A stretch of DNA of 64,000 nt from Aeromicrobium fastidiosum (GTDB lineage Bacteria; Actinomycetota; Actinomycetes; Propionibacteriales; Nocardioidaceae): NCBI RefSeq assembly GCF_017876595.1, contig NZ_JAGIOG010000001.1, positions 1,798,001-1,862,000 on the forward strand, given 5' to 3'. The translations under genes were made by a program, and so were the position numbers. Below are positions 9,359-16,352 of this stretch, piece by piece (positions within the stretch are counted from its first letter, which is position 1; each line of letters starts with the position of its first letter). The notes below the pieces were generated by a model. It saw only the letters and a list, made by a program, of their open reading frames with translations. It was not told the DNA's origin and searched no databases.

Positions 9359-9669
9359 CCGCGTTGACGTTCACCGAGGACGGAGCCGGCGACGGCACGG
9401 TGCTGTCGGTCTCCGGGGAGATCGACATGCAGACGGTGCCCGAGCTGCGGTCGAAGGTCGATGACCTCGACGTGGCCCACCGCACGCTCGTCCTCGACCT
9501 GCACGGTGTCGAGTTCGTCGACTCGAGCGGGCTGGGTGCCCTGCTCGGCATCAAGAAGCAGCAGGACCGCGGGGGCGGACGGCTCGTGCTGGCCCGCATG
9601 TCGGCACCGGTGGCGCGCATCCTGCAGATCACCCGCATGGACGGGGTGTTCACGGTCGCCGACGGCTGA
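9355..9669 (+). CDS. STAS-domain anti-sigma factor antagonist (RsbV-like)
   Basis: A 104-residue single STAS domain. It has the conserved strand LDLHGVEFVDSSGLGALLG, in which the Ser of DSSGLG is the site phosphorylated by RsbW-type kinases in this family. The N-terminal VLSVSGEIDMQTVPELR is also typical. Unphosphorylated antagonists bind the anti-sigma kinase and release the sigma factor. It overlaps the preceding multidomain gene by 4 nt (ATGA), with GGAGGAGG as ribosome-binding site, so it is probably both substrate of the fused phosphatase and kinase and its output. The target sigma factor is not in the window. Confidence 0.9.
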   Translation: MTALTFTEDGAGDGTVLSVSGEIDMQTVPELRSKVDDLDVAHRTLVLDLHGVEFVDSSGLGALLGIKKQQDRGGGRLVLARMSAPVARILQITRMDGVFTVADG

Positions 9670-9676
9670 CGAGGAC

Positions 9677-10618
9677 CTACGACTCGTCGCTGCCGGCGAC
9701 CTCGTCGGGACCGAGGTCTGGGCGCACGCGCACGAGCTGGAGGCCGCCCGGCTGTGAAGCCACCTCGACGACGAGCGTGGGGTGCACCGCATGCACATCG
9801 GTCGCGTCCGCGGTCGCGAGCGCCACGACGGCCGGATCCACGGGCCCCGGGCGGACGGTCACGAGCTCGCCGACGTCGCGCTGCTGCTTGACGCTGATGG
9901 GCGACGTCGTGCCGATCAGGTCGAAGCCATGGGCGGTCGGCACGCCCAGGACGAGGCAGCCGGGTGCGGTCGGGTCGCCGACGACGGCACACACGACAGC
10001 CTCCCACGAGTCGTCGAACCGCAGCTTGAGCCAGCCACGCCGCCCCGGCATGTAGACGGAGTCGAGGCCCTTGACGACGAGGCCCTCGATGCCGATGTCG
10101 TTGCGGCGGTACTCGACCATCCAGTCGGCGGCCTCCGCCCGGTCGGTCGTCTGGGGCACGACCTGGAACGGCATGAGGTGGTCGACCAGCACCATCTCGA
10201 GCATGCGGCGGCGCGCCGACAAGGGCTCGCCGCGCAGGTCGTCGTCGTCCCACATCAACAGGTCGAACGCGACGAACGAGGCCGGGCTGAGGCCGAACGG
10301 GCGCTGCGGGCCGGTGATGCGCCGCTGCACCTGGATGAAGTCGTACGCGTTCTCGCCCCACACGACGAGCTCGCCGTCGACGACCACGCCGTCGGGCAGC
10401 TCGATCTCGGCCGCCGCGACGATGTCGGGGAACGCCGAGGTGATGTCGTGCCCGTGCCGCGACTGGATGCGGCAGCGGCCGCCCTCCATGTAGAGCATCG
10501 CGCGGTACCCGTCGAACTTGGGCTCGTACACGCAGCCGCCCGGCAGGTCGGCCTCGAGCGGGAGCGACGTCACGGGTCGCGCGAGCATGGGCACCAGCCC
10601 GAACTCCATCAGCGACAC
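9677..10618 (-). CDS. ligC: ATP-dependent DNA ligase, LigC-like
   Basis: A 313-residue adenylating ligase of the short LigC type, with no nuclease or polymerase fusion. Nucleotidyltransferase motifs are clear: motif I YEPKFDGYRAML (Lys is the AMP acceptor), motif III VVDGELVVW, motif IV IEGLVVKG and motif V GWLKLRF, followed by an OB-fold-like C-terminus. LigC enzymes in actinobacteria are accessory ligases linked to base-excision or stress repair. The GTG at 10618 is preferred over the ATG at 10609 because AAGGAGG lies 6 nt upstream of it. No Ku gene is nearby. It is convergent with the STAS gene across 7 bp, with no terminator visible. Confidence 0.85.
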   Translation of the reverse strand: MSLMEFGLVPMLARPVTSLPLEADLPGGCVYEPKFDGYRAMLYMEGGRCRIQSRHGHDITSAFPDIVAAAEIELPDGVVVDGELVVWGENAYDFIQVQRRITGPQRPFGLSPASFVAFDLLMWDDDDLRGEPLSARRRMLEMVLVDHLMPFQVVPQTTDRAEAADWMVEYRRNDIGIEGLVVKGLDSVYMPGRRGWLKLRFDDSWEAVVCAVVGDPTAPGCLVLGVPTAHGFDLIGTTSPISVKQQRDVGELVTVRPGPVDPAVVALATADATDVHAVHPTLVVEVASQPGGLQLVRVRPDLGPDEVAGSDES

Positions 10619-10762
10619 GTCACGCCTCCTTGGTCGGCGGTCTGCTCCACCGACGTAGTCGTACCCCTCCGGCTCGTCGTGACGCGGAACAGTCAGCACG
10701 CATCGTTACACACTGTCCGGTGACTGCCGCCGGGTGCGTGCCGCCACGGGCGGGCACCGCGA

Positions 10763-11034
10763 TCAGAAGACCGGTTTGCCGCCGGTCACGCCCATCACCG
10801 TGCCCGACACGTAGCTGGCGTCGGCGGTGACCAGGCTCGAGTCGTCCCGCACGAGGGCATTGACGAGACCGCTGCGGCGCTGGGTCGGCGCAGGGCCTTC
10901 ACCCGCGCGGCCACGTCGACGTCGCCGGCGGCCCTGAGCGAGCGCACCTCGGCATCACGGGCACCCACGAACTCCGACGTCGGCAGGGCGTTCAGCCGCA
11001 GGGCCACGGCCTCGAAGGGGTAGTCCGAGGTCAT
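10763..11034 (-). pseudogene. Chimeric gene remnant: conserved LRRPSAAA-family N-terminus joined to an SDR C-terminal tail
   Basis: Reading from ATG at 11034, the first 55 or so residues (VALRLNALPTSEFVGARDAEVRSLR... VKALRRPSAAA) match my recollection of the N-terminus of a conserved actinobacterial protein family whose members continue RRPS(V/A)AAWLVNLL. Right there the frame shifts by one base: the other frame gives GLVNALVRDD, the expected continuation. It then passes directly into SSLVTADASYVSGTVMGVTGGKPVF up to a stop at 10763. That last stretch is the typical end of a short-chain dehydrogenase (YVTGTVxxVTGG). So two unrelated gene ends appear fused by a deletion and the first part is frameshifted. 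It is not expected to make a functional protein. Confidence 0.65.
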
Positions 11035-11056
11035 GCGGGCGGCGTCCCGTGAGGGA

Positions 11057-11281
11057 TCACTCGGTGGGGTGCTCGATCGCGAAGGCCTTGCCGGTGCTCA
11101 CGGAGTCGGCGTAGTCGGCCAGCTGCTCGCCGGTGAGCCGGACGCCGATCGTCGCGAAGGCCCGTTCGGCCTGCTCGGCGATCGTCGCGACGTCCTGACC
11201 GGTCAGCTTGGCACGCACCTCGTCATCGACCTCGCGCACGCTGGGGGAGATGGGCGAGGGGCCTGGCGTCGTGTCGTCCAT
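11057..11281 (-). CDS. Small hypothetical protein with sigma-B-like promoter
   Basis: A 74-residue protein starting MDDTTPGPSPISPSVREV. The first 20 residues are Pro/Ser-rich and look disordered; the remainder (VRAKLTGQDVATIAEQAERAFATIGVRL) is predicted helical. No signal peptide, membrane segment or recognised domain is seen. The start was chosen because the ATG at 11281 lies 9 nt downstream of a strong GTTT-N16-GGGTAC element. Two other tiny genes in this window (ATG at 12819 and 16343) have the same arrangement. A general stress-induced protein is a reasonable inference, but the function is unknown. Confidence 0.6.
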   Translation of the reverse strand: MDDTTPGPSPISPSVREVDDEVRAKLTGQDVATIAEQAERAFATIGVRLTGEQLADYADSVSTGKAFAIEHPTE

Positions 11282-11290
11282 GCCGCGGCG

Positions 11291-11316
11291 GTACCCCTGG
11301 CACCGGGCAGCCAAAC
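11291..11316 (-). promoter_or_regulatory. Sigma-B/SigF-like promoter
   Basis: On the minus strand: GTTT (11313-11316), a 16-nt spacer, GGGTAC (11291-11296), then 9 nt to the ATG at 11281. This matches the actinobacterial stress-sigma consensus (GTTT-N14/17-GGGTAT). Confidence 0.65.
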
Positions 11317-11493
11317 CGGCGACGTGTGGACGTCCCGCTCCCGGGTAGGCGCCGTGCCACGAGGTTCGTGCGCGTGCGCGCCGACCTCTGACCCCGTGAG
11401 GTGTCCGAGACAGCATGACGCTCGGCTCGGTGGCGATCCCGCACCGTGTCAGAATTGATGAACGCACCGATGTGGAGAGGCAGGACCGGACCC

Positions 11494-12684
11494 GTGACGC
11501 TGGACACGACGACCCTGCGGGTCGCGTTCGGGTTCGTCGCCCTGACCCTGCTCGTCCTGTTCTACTTCGTCTCGTTCCGGACGAGCCGCTCGGCCTACTG
11601 CGGCTGGTGGTGCGCGGCGCTGGCGCTGTTCCTGGCCGGATCGGCGGCCTATCTCCTCGACGGAACGTCGCAGCAGGTGTGGGCCAATCCGCTCGGCAGC
11701 ACCCTCCTGGTCACGGGCGCGTGCAGCGTGTGGGCCGGCACGCGGGTGCTGCGCGGTCTGCGGTTCAGCAGGACGCTGTTCGCCGGGGCGCCCGCGGTCA
11801 CGGCCCTGGCCGCCGTGCTCGACGACCCGGCCGACAACGCCTGGGCCGGCGGCGGCCCGTTTTTGGCGCTCATGGCGCTGATGGTGGGGCTGGCGTCCCG
11901 CGAGCTCTGGCTGGTCCGACCCACGTCCACCGAGCTGTTGCGCCGCGAGCTGACGTTCTCACCGTCCGTGCGGGCGCTGGCGCTGATGTCGGGCGGGTTC
12001 TCGGTGTTCTACACCCTGCGCACGGTCGTGTTCTTGTGGGTCGGCCCCGACGGCGAGCTGTTCGACCGCTACTTCGGTTCACAGGTCGCGACGCTCGTCA
12101 CGACGGTGCTGCTGGCCGCCGTGTCGTTCGGCATGACGTCGCTGAGCTACGAGCGCGAGACCGAGGAGCTCCGCACCCGCGCTACCCGCGACGGGCTGAC
12201 GGGCCTGCTCAACCGCGCGGAGTTCATGCGCCAGGCAGGGGCGGAGTGGCGCAGCAGGCACCACGGCGGCGCGCACGGGTCGCTGATCCTGGCCGACCTT
12301 GACCACTTCAAGGCCGTCAACGACACGTACGGGCACCCGGCCGGCGACAACGCGCTGCAGACCTTCGCGTCGGTGTGCCGCGGCATCGTGCGGTCGTCCG
12401 ACCTGGTCGGCCGTTACGGCGGCGAGGAGTTCATCATCTTCCTGCCCGACCTCCCCGTCGAGCGGGCCGAGCTGATCGTGGGACGGATCAGCGCCCGGCT
12501 GCGCGAGACCGCGACGCCCAACGGGATGCCGTTCCCGACGGTCAGCTACGGCATCGCCCCGGCGTCCGCGGCCAGCGATCTCGACGACGCGATCGAGCGT
12601 GCCGATCGTGCCCTGTACGAGGCCAAGGCCAGCGGACGCGATCGGGTGATCCTCAGCGACGGCGAAGGGCCCGTCACGGGCTGA
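11494..12684 (+). CDS. Membrane diguanylate cyclase (GGDEF)
   Basis: About 396 residues. The N-terminal half has six or seven hydrophobic helices (first at about 8-30, last about 190-212) forming a membrane sensor I do not match to a named MASE domain. The C-terminal half is a GGDEF domain with DGLTGLLNRAEF, DLDHFKAVNDTYGH and the active-site loop RYGGEEF (GGEEF near 309-313). RSSD five residues upstream matches the RxxD inhibitory I-site, so product inhibition is expected. It should make c-di-GMP from two GTP. GTG 11494 is preferred (AGGA 8 nt upstream, start VTLDTTTLRV); GTG 11446 and ATG 11458 and 11470 are in-frame alternatives. It stands alone, 7 kb from the EAL protein. Confidence 0.85.
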   Translation: MTLDTTTLRVAFGFVALTLLVLFYFVSFRTSRSAYCGWWCAALALFLAGSAAYLLDGTSQQVWANPLGSTLLVTGACSVWAGTRVLRGLRFSRTLFAGAPAVTALAAVLDDPADNAWAGGGPFLALMALMVGLASRELWLVRPTSTELLRRELTFSPSVRALALMSGGFSVFYTLRTVVFLWVGPDGELFDRYFGSQVATLVTTVLLAAVSFGMTSLSYERETEELRTRATRDGLTGLLNRAEFMRQAGAEWRSRHHGGAHGSLILADLDHFKAVNDTYGHPAGDNALQTFASVCRGIVRSSDLVGRYGGEEFIIFLPDLPVERAELIVGRISARLRETATPNGMPFPTVSYGIAPASAASDLDDAIERADRALYEAKASGRDRVILSDGEGPVTG

Positions 12685-12690
12685 AGGCGG

Positions 12691-12819
12691 TCACCGGGCC
12701 GGCTGGTTCTCCATCGGGTTGGGCGGGGTCACGGGGTTGCCCTCGGTGTCGGGGTCGGTCGGCGGCGCCTCGGGGTCACCGGGTCGCGGATCGTTCGGTC
12801 CTGGAGTCGTCTGGGTCAT
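12691..12819 (-). CDS. Very small proline-rich acidic protein
   Basis: A 42-residue product, MTQTTPGPNDPRPGDPEAPP onward, composed mainly of Pro, Asp, Glu, Thr and Asn. It is predicted fully disordered and has no recognisable domain. Evidence that it is a gene is a start codon 9 nt from a sigma-B-like promoter (GTTT-N15-GGGAAC at 12829-12853), the geometry shared with the small genes starting at 11281 and 16343. It is convergent with the cyclase gene. It could still be a spurious ORF; the promoter match is the main support. Confidence 0.45.
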   Translation of the reverse strand: MTQTTPGPNDPRPGDPEAPPTDPDTEGNPVTPPNPMENQPAR

Positions 12820-12828
12820 GGCCCGGTC

Positions 12829-12853
12829 GTTCCCACCCGCACGAGGCGCAAAC
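12829..12853 (-). promoter_or_regulatory. Sigma-B/SigF-like promoter (GGGAAC variant)
   Basis: Minus strand: GTTT (12850-12853), a 15-nt spacer, GGGAAC (12829-12834), 9 nt to the ATG at 12819. There is one change from the GGGTAC seen at 11291 and 16353. Confidence 0.5.
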
Positions 12854-12956
12854 CCGCGGACGCGTGAGGTCGGTGCGGCTGGGTACGTCCGGCCGAGCAT
12901 CAACCCGTTCGACGCCGCGCGAGGCAGAAGCCGCGCTAGGCAGAAGGAGAGCCACG

Positions 12957-13229
12957 ATGCCCCAGGACAAGAACCCCAGCCTGAAGAAGCCCGACATGTA
13001 CGACGACCTCCGCGAGGAGGGCGCATCGAAGGAGAAGGCTGCCCGCATCTCCAACGCCGCGGCCCAGAAGGGACGCTCGAAGTCGTCCGTCGCGGCGAAG
13101 GGCGGCCGGTCGGGGTCGTACGACGACTGGACCGTCGCCGATCTGCGTCACCGGGCCAAGGAGCTCGGGCTCACGGGATACTCCGACCAGACCAAGGACG
13201 AGCTGATCGAGGCGCTGCGCGATCACTGA
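12957..13229 (+). CDS. Rho-N / SAP-like domain small protein (DUF7218-type)
   Basis: A 90-residue basic protein. The first half, with MYDDLREEGASKEKAARISN and AAAQKGRSKSSVAAKGG, is Lys/Ala/Ser-rich. The second half, YDDWTVADLRHRAKELGL followed by KDELIEALRDH, is a Rho termination factor N-terminal-like (HeH/SAP) motif that usually binds nucleic acid. AGAAGGAGAG precedes the ATG. Members of this type are common small actinobacterial proteins of unknown role, probably nucleic-acid associated. A GGGTAC hexamer lies at 12881-12886, but the matching -35 is poor, so sigma-B control is not claimed. Confidence 0.8.
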   Translation: MPQDKNPSLKKPDMYDDLREEGASKEKAARISNAAAQKGRSKSSVAAKGGRSGSYDDWTVADLRHRAKELGLTGYSDQTKDELIEALRDH

Positions 13230-13275
13230 GCAGTCCGAGCACCGAGTAGTCCAACCACCGAGCAGTCCCAGCGTC
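13228..13275 (+). repeat. Three imperfect tandem 16-bp units
   Basis: Three consecutive 16-bp copies of GAG(C/T)AGTCC(G/A/C)A(G/C)C(A/G)(C/T)C occur at 13228, 13244 and 13260, overlapping the stop codon of the Rho-N gene and lying just upstream of the methyltransferase. No function is evident. Confidence 0.5.
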
Positions 13276-13300
13276 ACCCATCCCACCCCTCAGGAGATCC

Positions 13301-13930
13301 ATGACCGACGTCGACTTCGGCGGACTGACGATCGCCTTCGACGACCGCGTGCTGCGTCCCCGGGAGTGGACCCTCGCTCAGTCGACGTGGGCCGCCGAGC
13401 TGCTGGTCACGGCCCCCGCGGGGCCGGTGCTCGAGCTGTTCGCGGGCGTCGGCCACATCGGGCTCGCGGCCGTGGCGTCCACCGACCGCGAGCTCGTGAT
13501 GGTCGACCTCAACCCGGCTGCGGTCGAGCTGGCCCGCCGCAACATCGACGCCGCGGGCCTCGCGTCGCGGGTCACCGTGAGGCACGGTCGCATCGACGAG
13601 GTGCTCCGGCCCGACGAGCGGTTCGCGGTGGTCGTGGCCGATCCGCCGTGGGTGCCCTCGGCAGGCATCACCGAGTTCCCGGACGACCCACCGATCGCGA
13701 TCGACGGTGGCGACGACGGTCTCGCCCTGGCGCGCACGTGCTGCGACGTCATCGACCGGCACCTCGCTCCCGGCGGCTCGGCGATCGTCCAGATCGGCAC
13801 CAGCGAGCAGGCCGAGGCCCTCGACCAACACCTGCGTGAGTCCGAGTCGGGTCTACGGCTGGTCGAGACGCGCGTGCACGAGCGCGGGGTGCTGGTCGCC
13901 CTGGTCAGGGCCGGTGCTGCTTCGGGATGA
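13301..13930 (+). CDS. SAM-dependent methyltransferase (PrmC/RsmC-like small-domain type)
   Basis: A 209-residue class I methyltransferase. The SAM motif VLELFAGVGHIGLAA is near residue 45 and the acidic strand VMVDLNPAAVELARRNI near 66. VADPPWVPSAG near 110 is the catalytic (N/D)PP(Y/W) loop found in enzymes acting on the amide or exocyclic nitrogen of Gln or guanine. HemK/PrmC and RsmC/RsmD relatives have this loop, but the extra N-terminal domain of PrmC is absent, so the substrate is open. CAGGAGA precedes the ATG. Its 3' end overlaps the convergent CDGSH gene by 26 bp. Confidence 0.8.
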   Translation: MTDVDFGGLTIAFDDRVLRPREWTLAQSTWAAELLVTAPAGPVLELFAGVGHIGLAAVASTDRELVMVDLNPAAVELARRNIDAAGLASRVTVRHGRIDEVLRPDERFAVVVADPPWVPSAGITEFPDDPPIAIDGGDDGLALARTCCDVIDRHLAPGGSAIVQIGTSEQAEALDQHLRESESGLRLVETRVHERGVLVALVRAGAASG

Positions 13931-14108
13931 GCTTGTGGGTGCCGTCGCACCATGGCTGCGATCCCGACTTGCCGCACCGGCACACCGCGCTGATCGGTCG
14001 GGTGGTGCGGTGCGGGACGCCGTCGGCGTCCTCGATCACGTGGTCGCCGCGCAGCAGCATCGGGCCGCCGGCGCACAGGATGACATCGGGGTGCGCGACC
14101 TCGCTCAC
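13905..14108 (-). CDS. CDGSH-type iron-sulfur protein
   Basis: A 67-residue protein ending in the motif CRCGKSGSQPWCDGTH, which matches the CDGSH [2Fe-2S] signature (C-x-C-x2-S-x3-P-x-C-D-G-x-H: three Cys and one His ligands). MitoNEET-like proteins hold a redox-active, releasable [2Fe-2S] cluster. The GTG start overlaps the stop of the upstream diiron redox enzyme by 4 nt (GTGA), so the two are translationally coupled. A role as electron donor or cluster partner for that enzyme is a reasonable inference. Confidence 0.88.
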   Translation of the reverse strand: MSEVAHPDVILCAGGPMLLRGDHVIEDADGVPHRTTRPISAVCRCGKSGSQPWCDGTHKLIPKQHRP

Positions 14109-15052
14109 GCCGCCCACGTCCCGAGCATGCGCCGTGCGAACCGGTCCTCGAGGTCGACGCATGTGAACGCCCCGAAGAACATGTCGTCGCGCAGCTGCGG
14201 CTCCTCGTCGAGCAGGCTCCCGCAGATCGTCCGGACCGCGAGCTGCTCGTGGACCGCATCGGCCTCGACGTGCTCGGTGTAGTAGTCGATCATCGCCTCC
14301 GGCAGCCCCAGGCGGGAGAAGCCCTGGGCGATGCGGCGCGACGGGATGCTGCTCGTGACCTCGAAGGCCGCCAGGTGGCCGAGCGCGGCACCGCGCAACC
14401 GGCGGTTGAGGCCGAACAGCGACATCGCGTTGTTCTCCTCGAGCACCTCCAGCGGCACGTCGTCGATGTAGGCCCCGTACTCGTGCCGCAGCCCGCACGC
14501 ATCCATCCCGCGGGCGAACAGCTCCGCGTGCAGACGGTTGGGGTCGCCGCAGCCGTACTCGTCGAACTGCAGCTCCATCAGGGCGGCCTTGGTGCGCGGG
14601 GGCAGGCGCGGCACGACCCACGCGGTCGGGTCGGACTCCTTGAGGTGGTAGATCGACCGCATGCGCAACAGCTCGAGCGCCTGCTCGTGGTCGGCGTCCT
14701 TGTGCACGAATCCGGCCAGCGACGGACCGTCGTGGTCGGCGACGAACGAGAAGAAGGTCTCGGCGAAGTCGTCGCCGTCGGGGGAGCGCTCGGGCGCGCG
14801 CTCGCGCAGGGTCTGCTCGAAGCTCTGCTCGAGCGAGCGCCGCAGCTCGATGAGCTCGGGCTGCCACTCGCGGTCGTCGTCGACGTCCTCGAACCCGCGG
14901 TAGTGCAGCTCGTGCAGGGCCCACAGCGTGATGTGCAGGTCCTCGTCGTCGTCGGCCAGCGTGCGCAGCACCGGGGCCCACGACGGGGAGGCCGACCGCA
15001 TCGTCTCGAAGACGACCTCGCTCAGCGATCCGCGGCCCTTGGGGGTCAGCAC
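14105..15052 (-). CDS. Iron-containing redox enzyme family protein (haem-oxygenase-like fold)
   Basis: About 315 residues, mostly helical. His and Glu residues are spread as in haem-oxygenase-like diiron oxidases: ITLWALHELHYRGFEDVDD (HxxxxHxxxxE-like) and later GLRHEYGAYIDD, EENNAMS and MIDYYTEHVEADAVHEQLAV. This architecture is known in actinobacterial genes paired with CDGSH proteins, and the pairing occurs here. Substrate unknown. The GTG at 15052 (VLTPKGRGSLSEVV) fits the family start best and overlaps a possible upstream 25-codon ORF by 7 nt. In-frame GTG codons further upstream are alternatives. A sigma-B-like element lies at 15182-15207. Confidence 0.78.
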   Translation of the reverse strand: MLTPKGRGSLSEVVFETMRSASPSWAPVLRTLADDDEDLHITLWALHELHYRGFEDVDDDREWQPELIELRRSLEQSFEQTLRERAPERSPDGDDFAETFFSFVADHDGPSLAGFVHKDADHEQALELLRMRSIYHLKESDPTAWVVPRLPPRTKAALMELQFDEYGCGDPNRLHAELFARGMDACGLRHEYGAYIDDVPLEVLEENNAMSLFGLNRRLRGAALGHLAAFEVTSSIPSRRIAQGFSRLGLPEAMIDYYTEHVEADAVHEQLAVRTICGSLLDEEPQLRDDMFFGAFTCVDLEDRFARRMLGTWAA

Positions 15053-15123
15053 GGGGCGTCCTGGGCGGCAGGACGGACCGGGTGGAACAGGCAAGGGATG
15101 GGGGAGTGCGACAGCTCGGACAT
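15046..15123 (-). CDS. Possible upstream ORF (25 codons) overlapping the redox-enzyme start
   Basis: ATG at 15123 opens a 25-codon frame (MSELSHSPIP...) whose TGA overlaps the GTG start of the redox enzyme (GTGCTGA). The product is Pro-rich with no domain. It may be a leader peptide that couples translation. It may also be the true N-terminus displaced by a sequencing indel, because the reading passes smoothly into the enzyme frame at ...QDAP. Weak on its own. Confidence 0.3.
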   Translation of the reverse strand: MSELSHSPIPCLFHPVRPAAQDAPC

Positions 15124-15181
15124 GAGGGCTCTTCTCGTGACTCACGGGAACCCGCCGGGTGCTCGACTGGGTGCTGTACGT

Positions 15182-15207
15182 GTACCCGGAACCCACCCCG
15201 CCAACCC
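15182..15207 (-). promoter_or_regulatory. Sigma-B-like promoter for the redox enzyme/CDGSH pair
   Basis: Minus strand: GGGTT (15203-15207), 15-nt spacer, GGGTAC (15182-15187). The first codon of the leader ORF is about 60 nt downstream. In the opposite direction, GTCT (15215-15218), 15 nt and GGGTAC (15234-15239) form a weaker match facing the GAF-ANTAR gene. These sites are all that is seen in the 15053-15394 gap. Confidence 0.45.
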
Positions 15208-15394
15208 GGCGTGTGTCTCAGGACCCATCGAGTGGGTACGGGCTGTCATGTGGTCGTCGTTGAGACAACAGCGCCGGCCTGGTGGAAAGCGGGCAGGGGC
15301 CGCGACAGCTGGCGCAGCGCCCCTGCCCGTGATCATCCGCACGATGTCGCAGACTGGAACACGAAACGGACCACCGAACCAGGAGGGTGATGGC

Positions 15395-16075
15395 ATGAAC
15401 GGCCCTCGGATGCTCGCCGAGATGGCGCTGGAGCTCGAGCAGGACCCCGACCCGATCTCGGTGCTCGACCGCGTCAGCCACTACGCACGACTGATCCTGG
15501 GCGCTGACGACGCCGGGGTCATGCGCACCTTCAGCCGCTCGCAGATCGAGACCCCCGCCGCGACCACGACACGGGTCCACGAGGCGCACCAGCTGCAGGT
15601 GAGGTTCGACGAGGGGCCGTGCCTCGACGCGATCACGGGTCGAGCGACCTACGTCACCAACGACGTCGTCGCCGATCCCCGCTGGAAGCAGTGGGGAGCT
15701 GCCGTGGACGATCTCGGCATCCGCAGCGCCCTCGGCGTGCGCCTCGCGACACGGCAGCGCGGCTACGGCTCCCTCAACATCTACGCCGATCGTCCGGGTG
15801 CCTTCGACCAGGACGACGTCGAGCTGGCCGAGATGCTCGCGGCGCACGCGACGACGGCGTTCGCCTCGGCCGAGAAGGCCGTCGGCCTCCAGACCGCGGT
15901 CGAGTCGCGCGGCACGATCGGCCAGGCCCAGGGCATCCTGATGCAGAAGTTCGACATCGACGCCGATGCGGCCTTCGACTTCCTGCGCCGCATCTCGCAG
16001 CACGAGAACCAGCGGCTGTTCACGGTCGCCGAGGCGATCGTCGTGCAGCGCAACGCCAACGCGCGCCCCGAGTAG
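15395..16075 (+). CDS. GAF-ANTAR domain RNA-binding regulator
   Basis: A 226-residue cytoplasmic protein with a GAF sensor at about 20-155 (VRFDEGPCLDAITG, RSALGVRLATRQRGYGSLNIYA) and a C-terminal ANTAR domain at about 168-220 (GTIGQAQGILMQKFDIDADAAFDFLRR split around the family's conserved GILM). ANTAR proteins bind dual hairpins in nascent RNA and prevent premature termination. The GAF domain presumably gates this. AGGAGG lies 8 nt before the ATG. It stands alone, divergent from the redox-enzyme pair, and a weak sigma-B-like element faces it. RNA targets are unknown. Confidence 0.9.
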   Translation: MNGPRMLAEMALELEQDPDPISVLDRVSHYARLILGADDAGVMRTFSRSQIETPAATTTRVHEAHQLQVRFDEGPCLDAITGRATYVTNDVVADPRWKQWGAAVDDLGIRSALGVRLATRQRGYGSLNIYADRPGAFDQDDVELAEMLAAHATTAFASAEKAVGLQTAVESRGTIGQAQGILMQKFDIDADAAFDFLRRISQHENQRLFTVAEAIVVQRNANARPE

Positions 16076-16160
16076 CCGATCCCACGGCGGTGCGGGAATC
16101 ATGATCCTCGGGGCGGGCAGCGCGCCTCCCGTCCGAGACGGGACGGGTGGGACGGGACGA

Positions 16161-16343
16161 CTAGGAGTTGTCGGTGTCGGTCGCGGGACCCTCGGTCGCC
16201 GCACCGCCCTCGGACGACCAGTCGGTCGAGTCGCCGTTGTCGAGCGCCGGGTCGCTCTGGGTGTCGGGCCTGACGTCGGGTGCCGAGTCGTCGGTGCTCT
16301 CGGGGACGGTCGTGGTCTCGGGATCGTTCGTCGGTTCGCTCAT
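16161..16343 (-). CDS. Small acidic disordered protein with sigma-B-like promoter
   Basis: A 60-residue product, MSEPTNDPETTTVPESTDDS onward, dominated by Asp, Glu, Ser, Thr and Pro. It is predicted disordered, with no signal or domain. The ATG is 9 nt from an excellent GTTT-N16-GGGTAC promoter. Strong acidity and tiny size are shared with the genes at 12691-12819 and 11057-11281. It is probably a stress-induced hydrophilic protein; the molecular role is unknown. Confidence 0.55.
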   Translation of the reverse strand: MSEPTNDPETTTVPESTDDSAPDVRPDTQSDPALDNGDSTDWSSEGGAATEGPATDTDNS

Positions 16344-16352
16344 GGCGCGACC

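Noticed and set aside
12881..12886. GGGTAC as a sigma-B promoter of the Rho-N gene
   Set aside because: No GTTT-like -35 occurs 14-17 nt upstream, unlike the three accepted sites.
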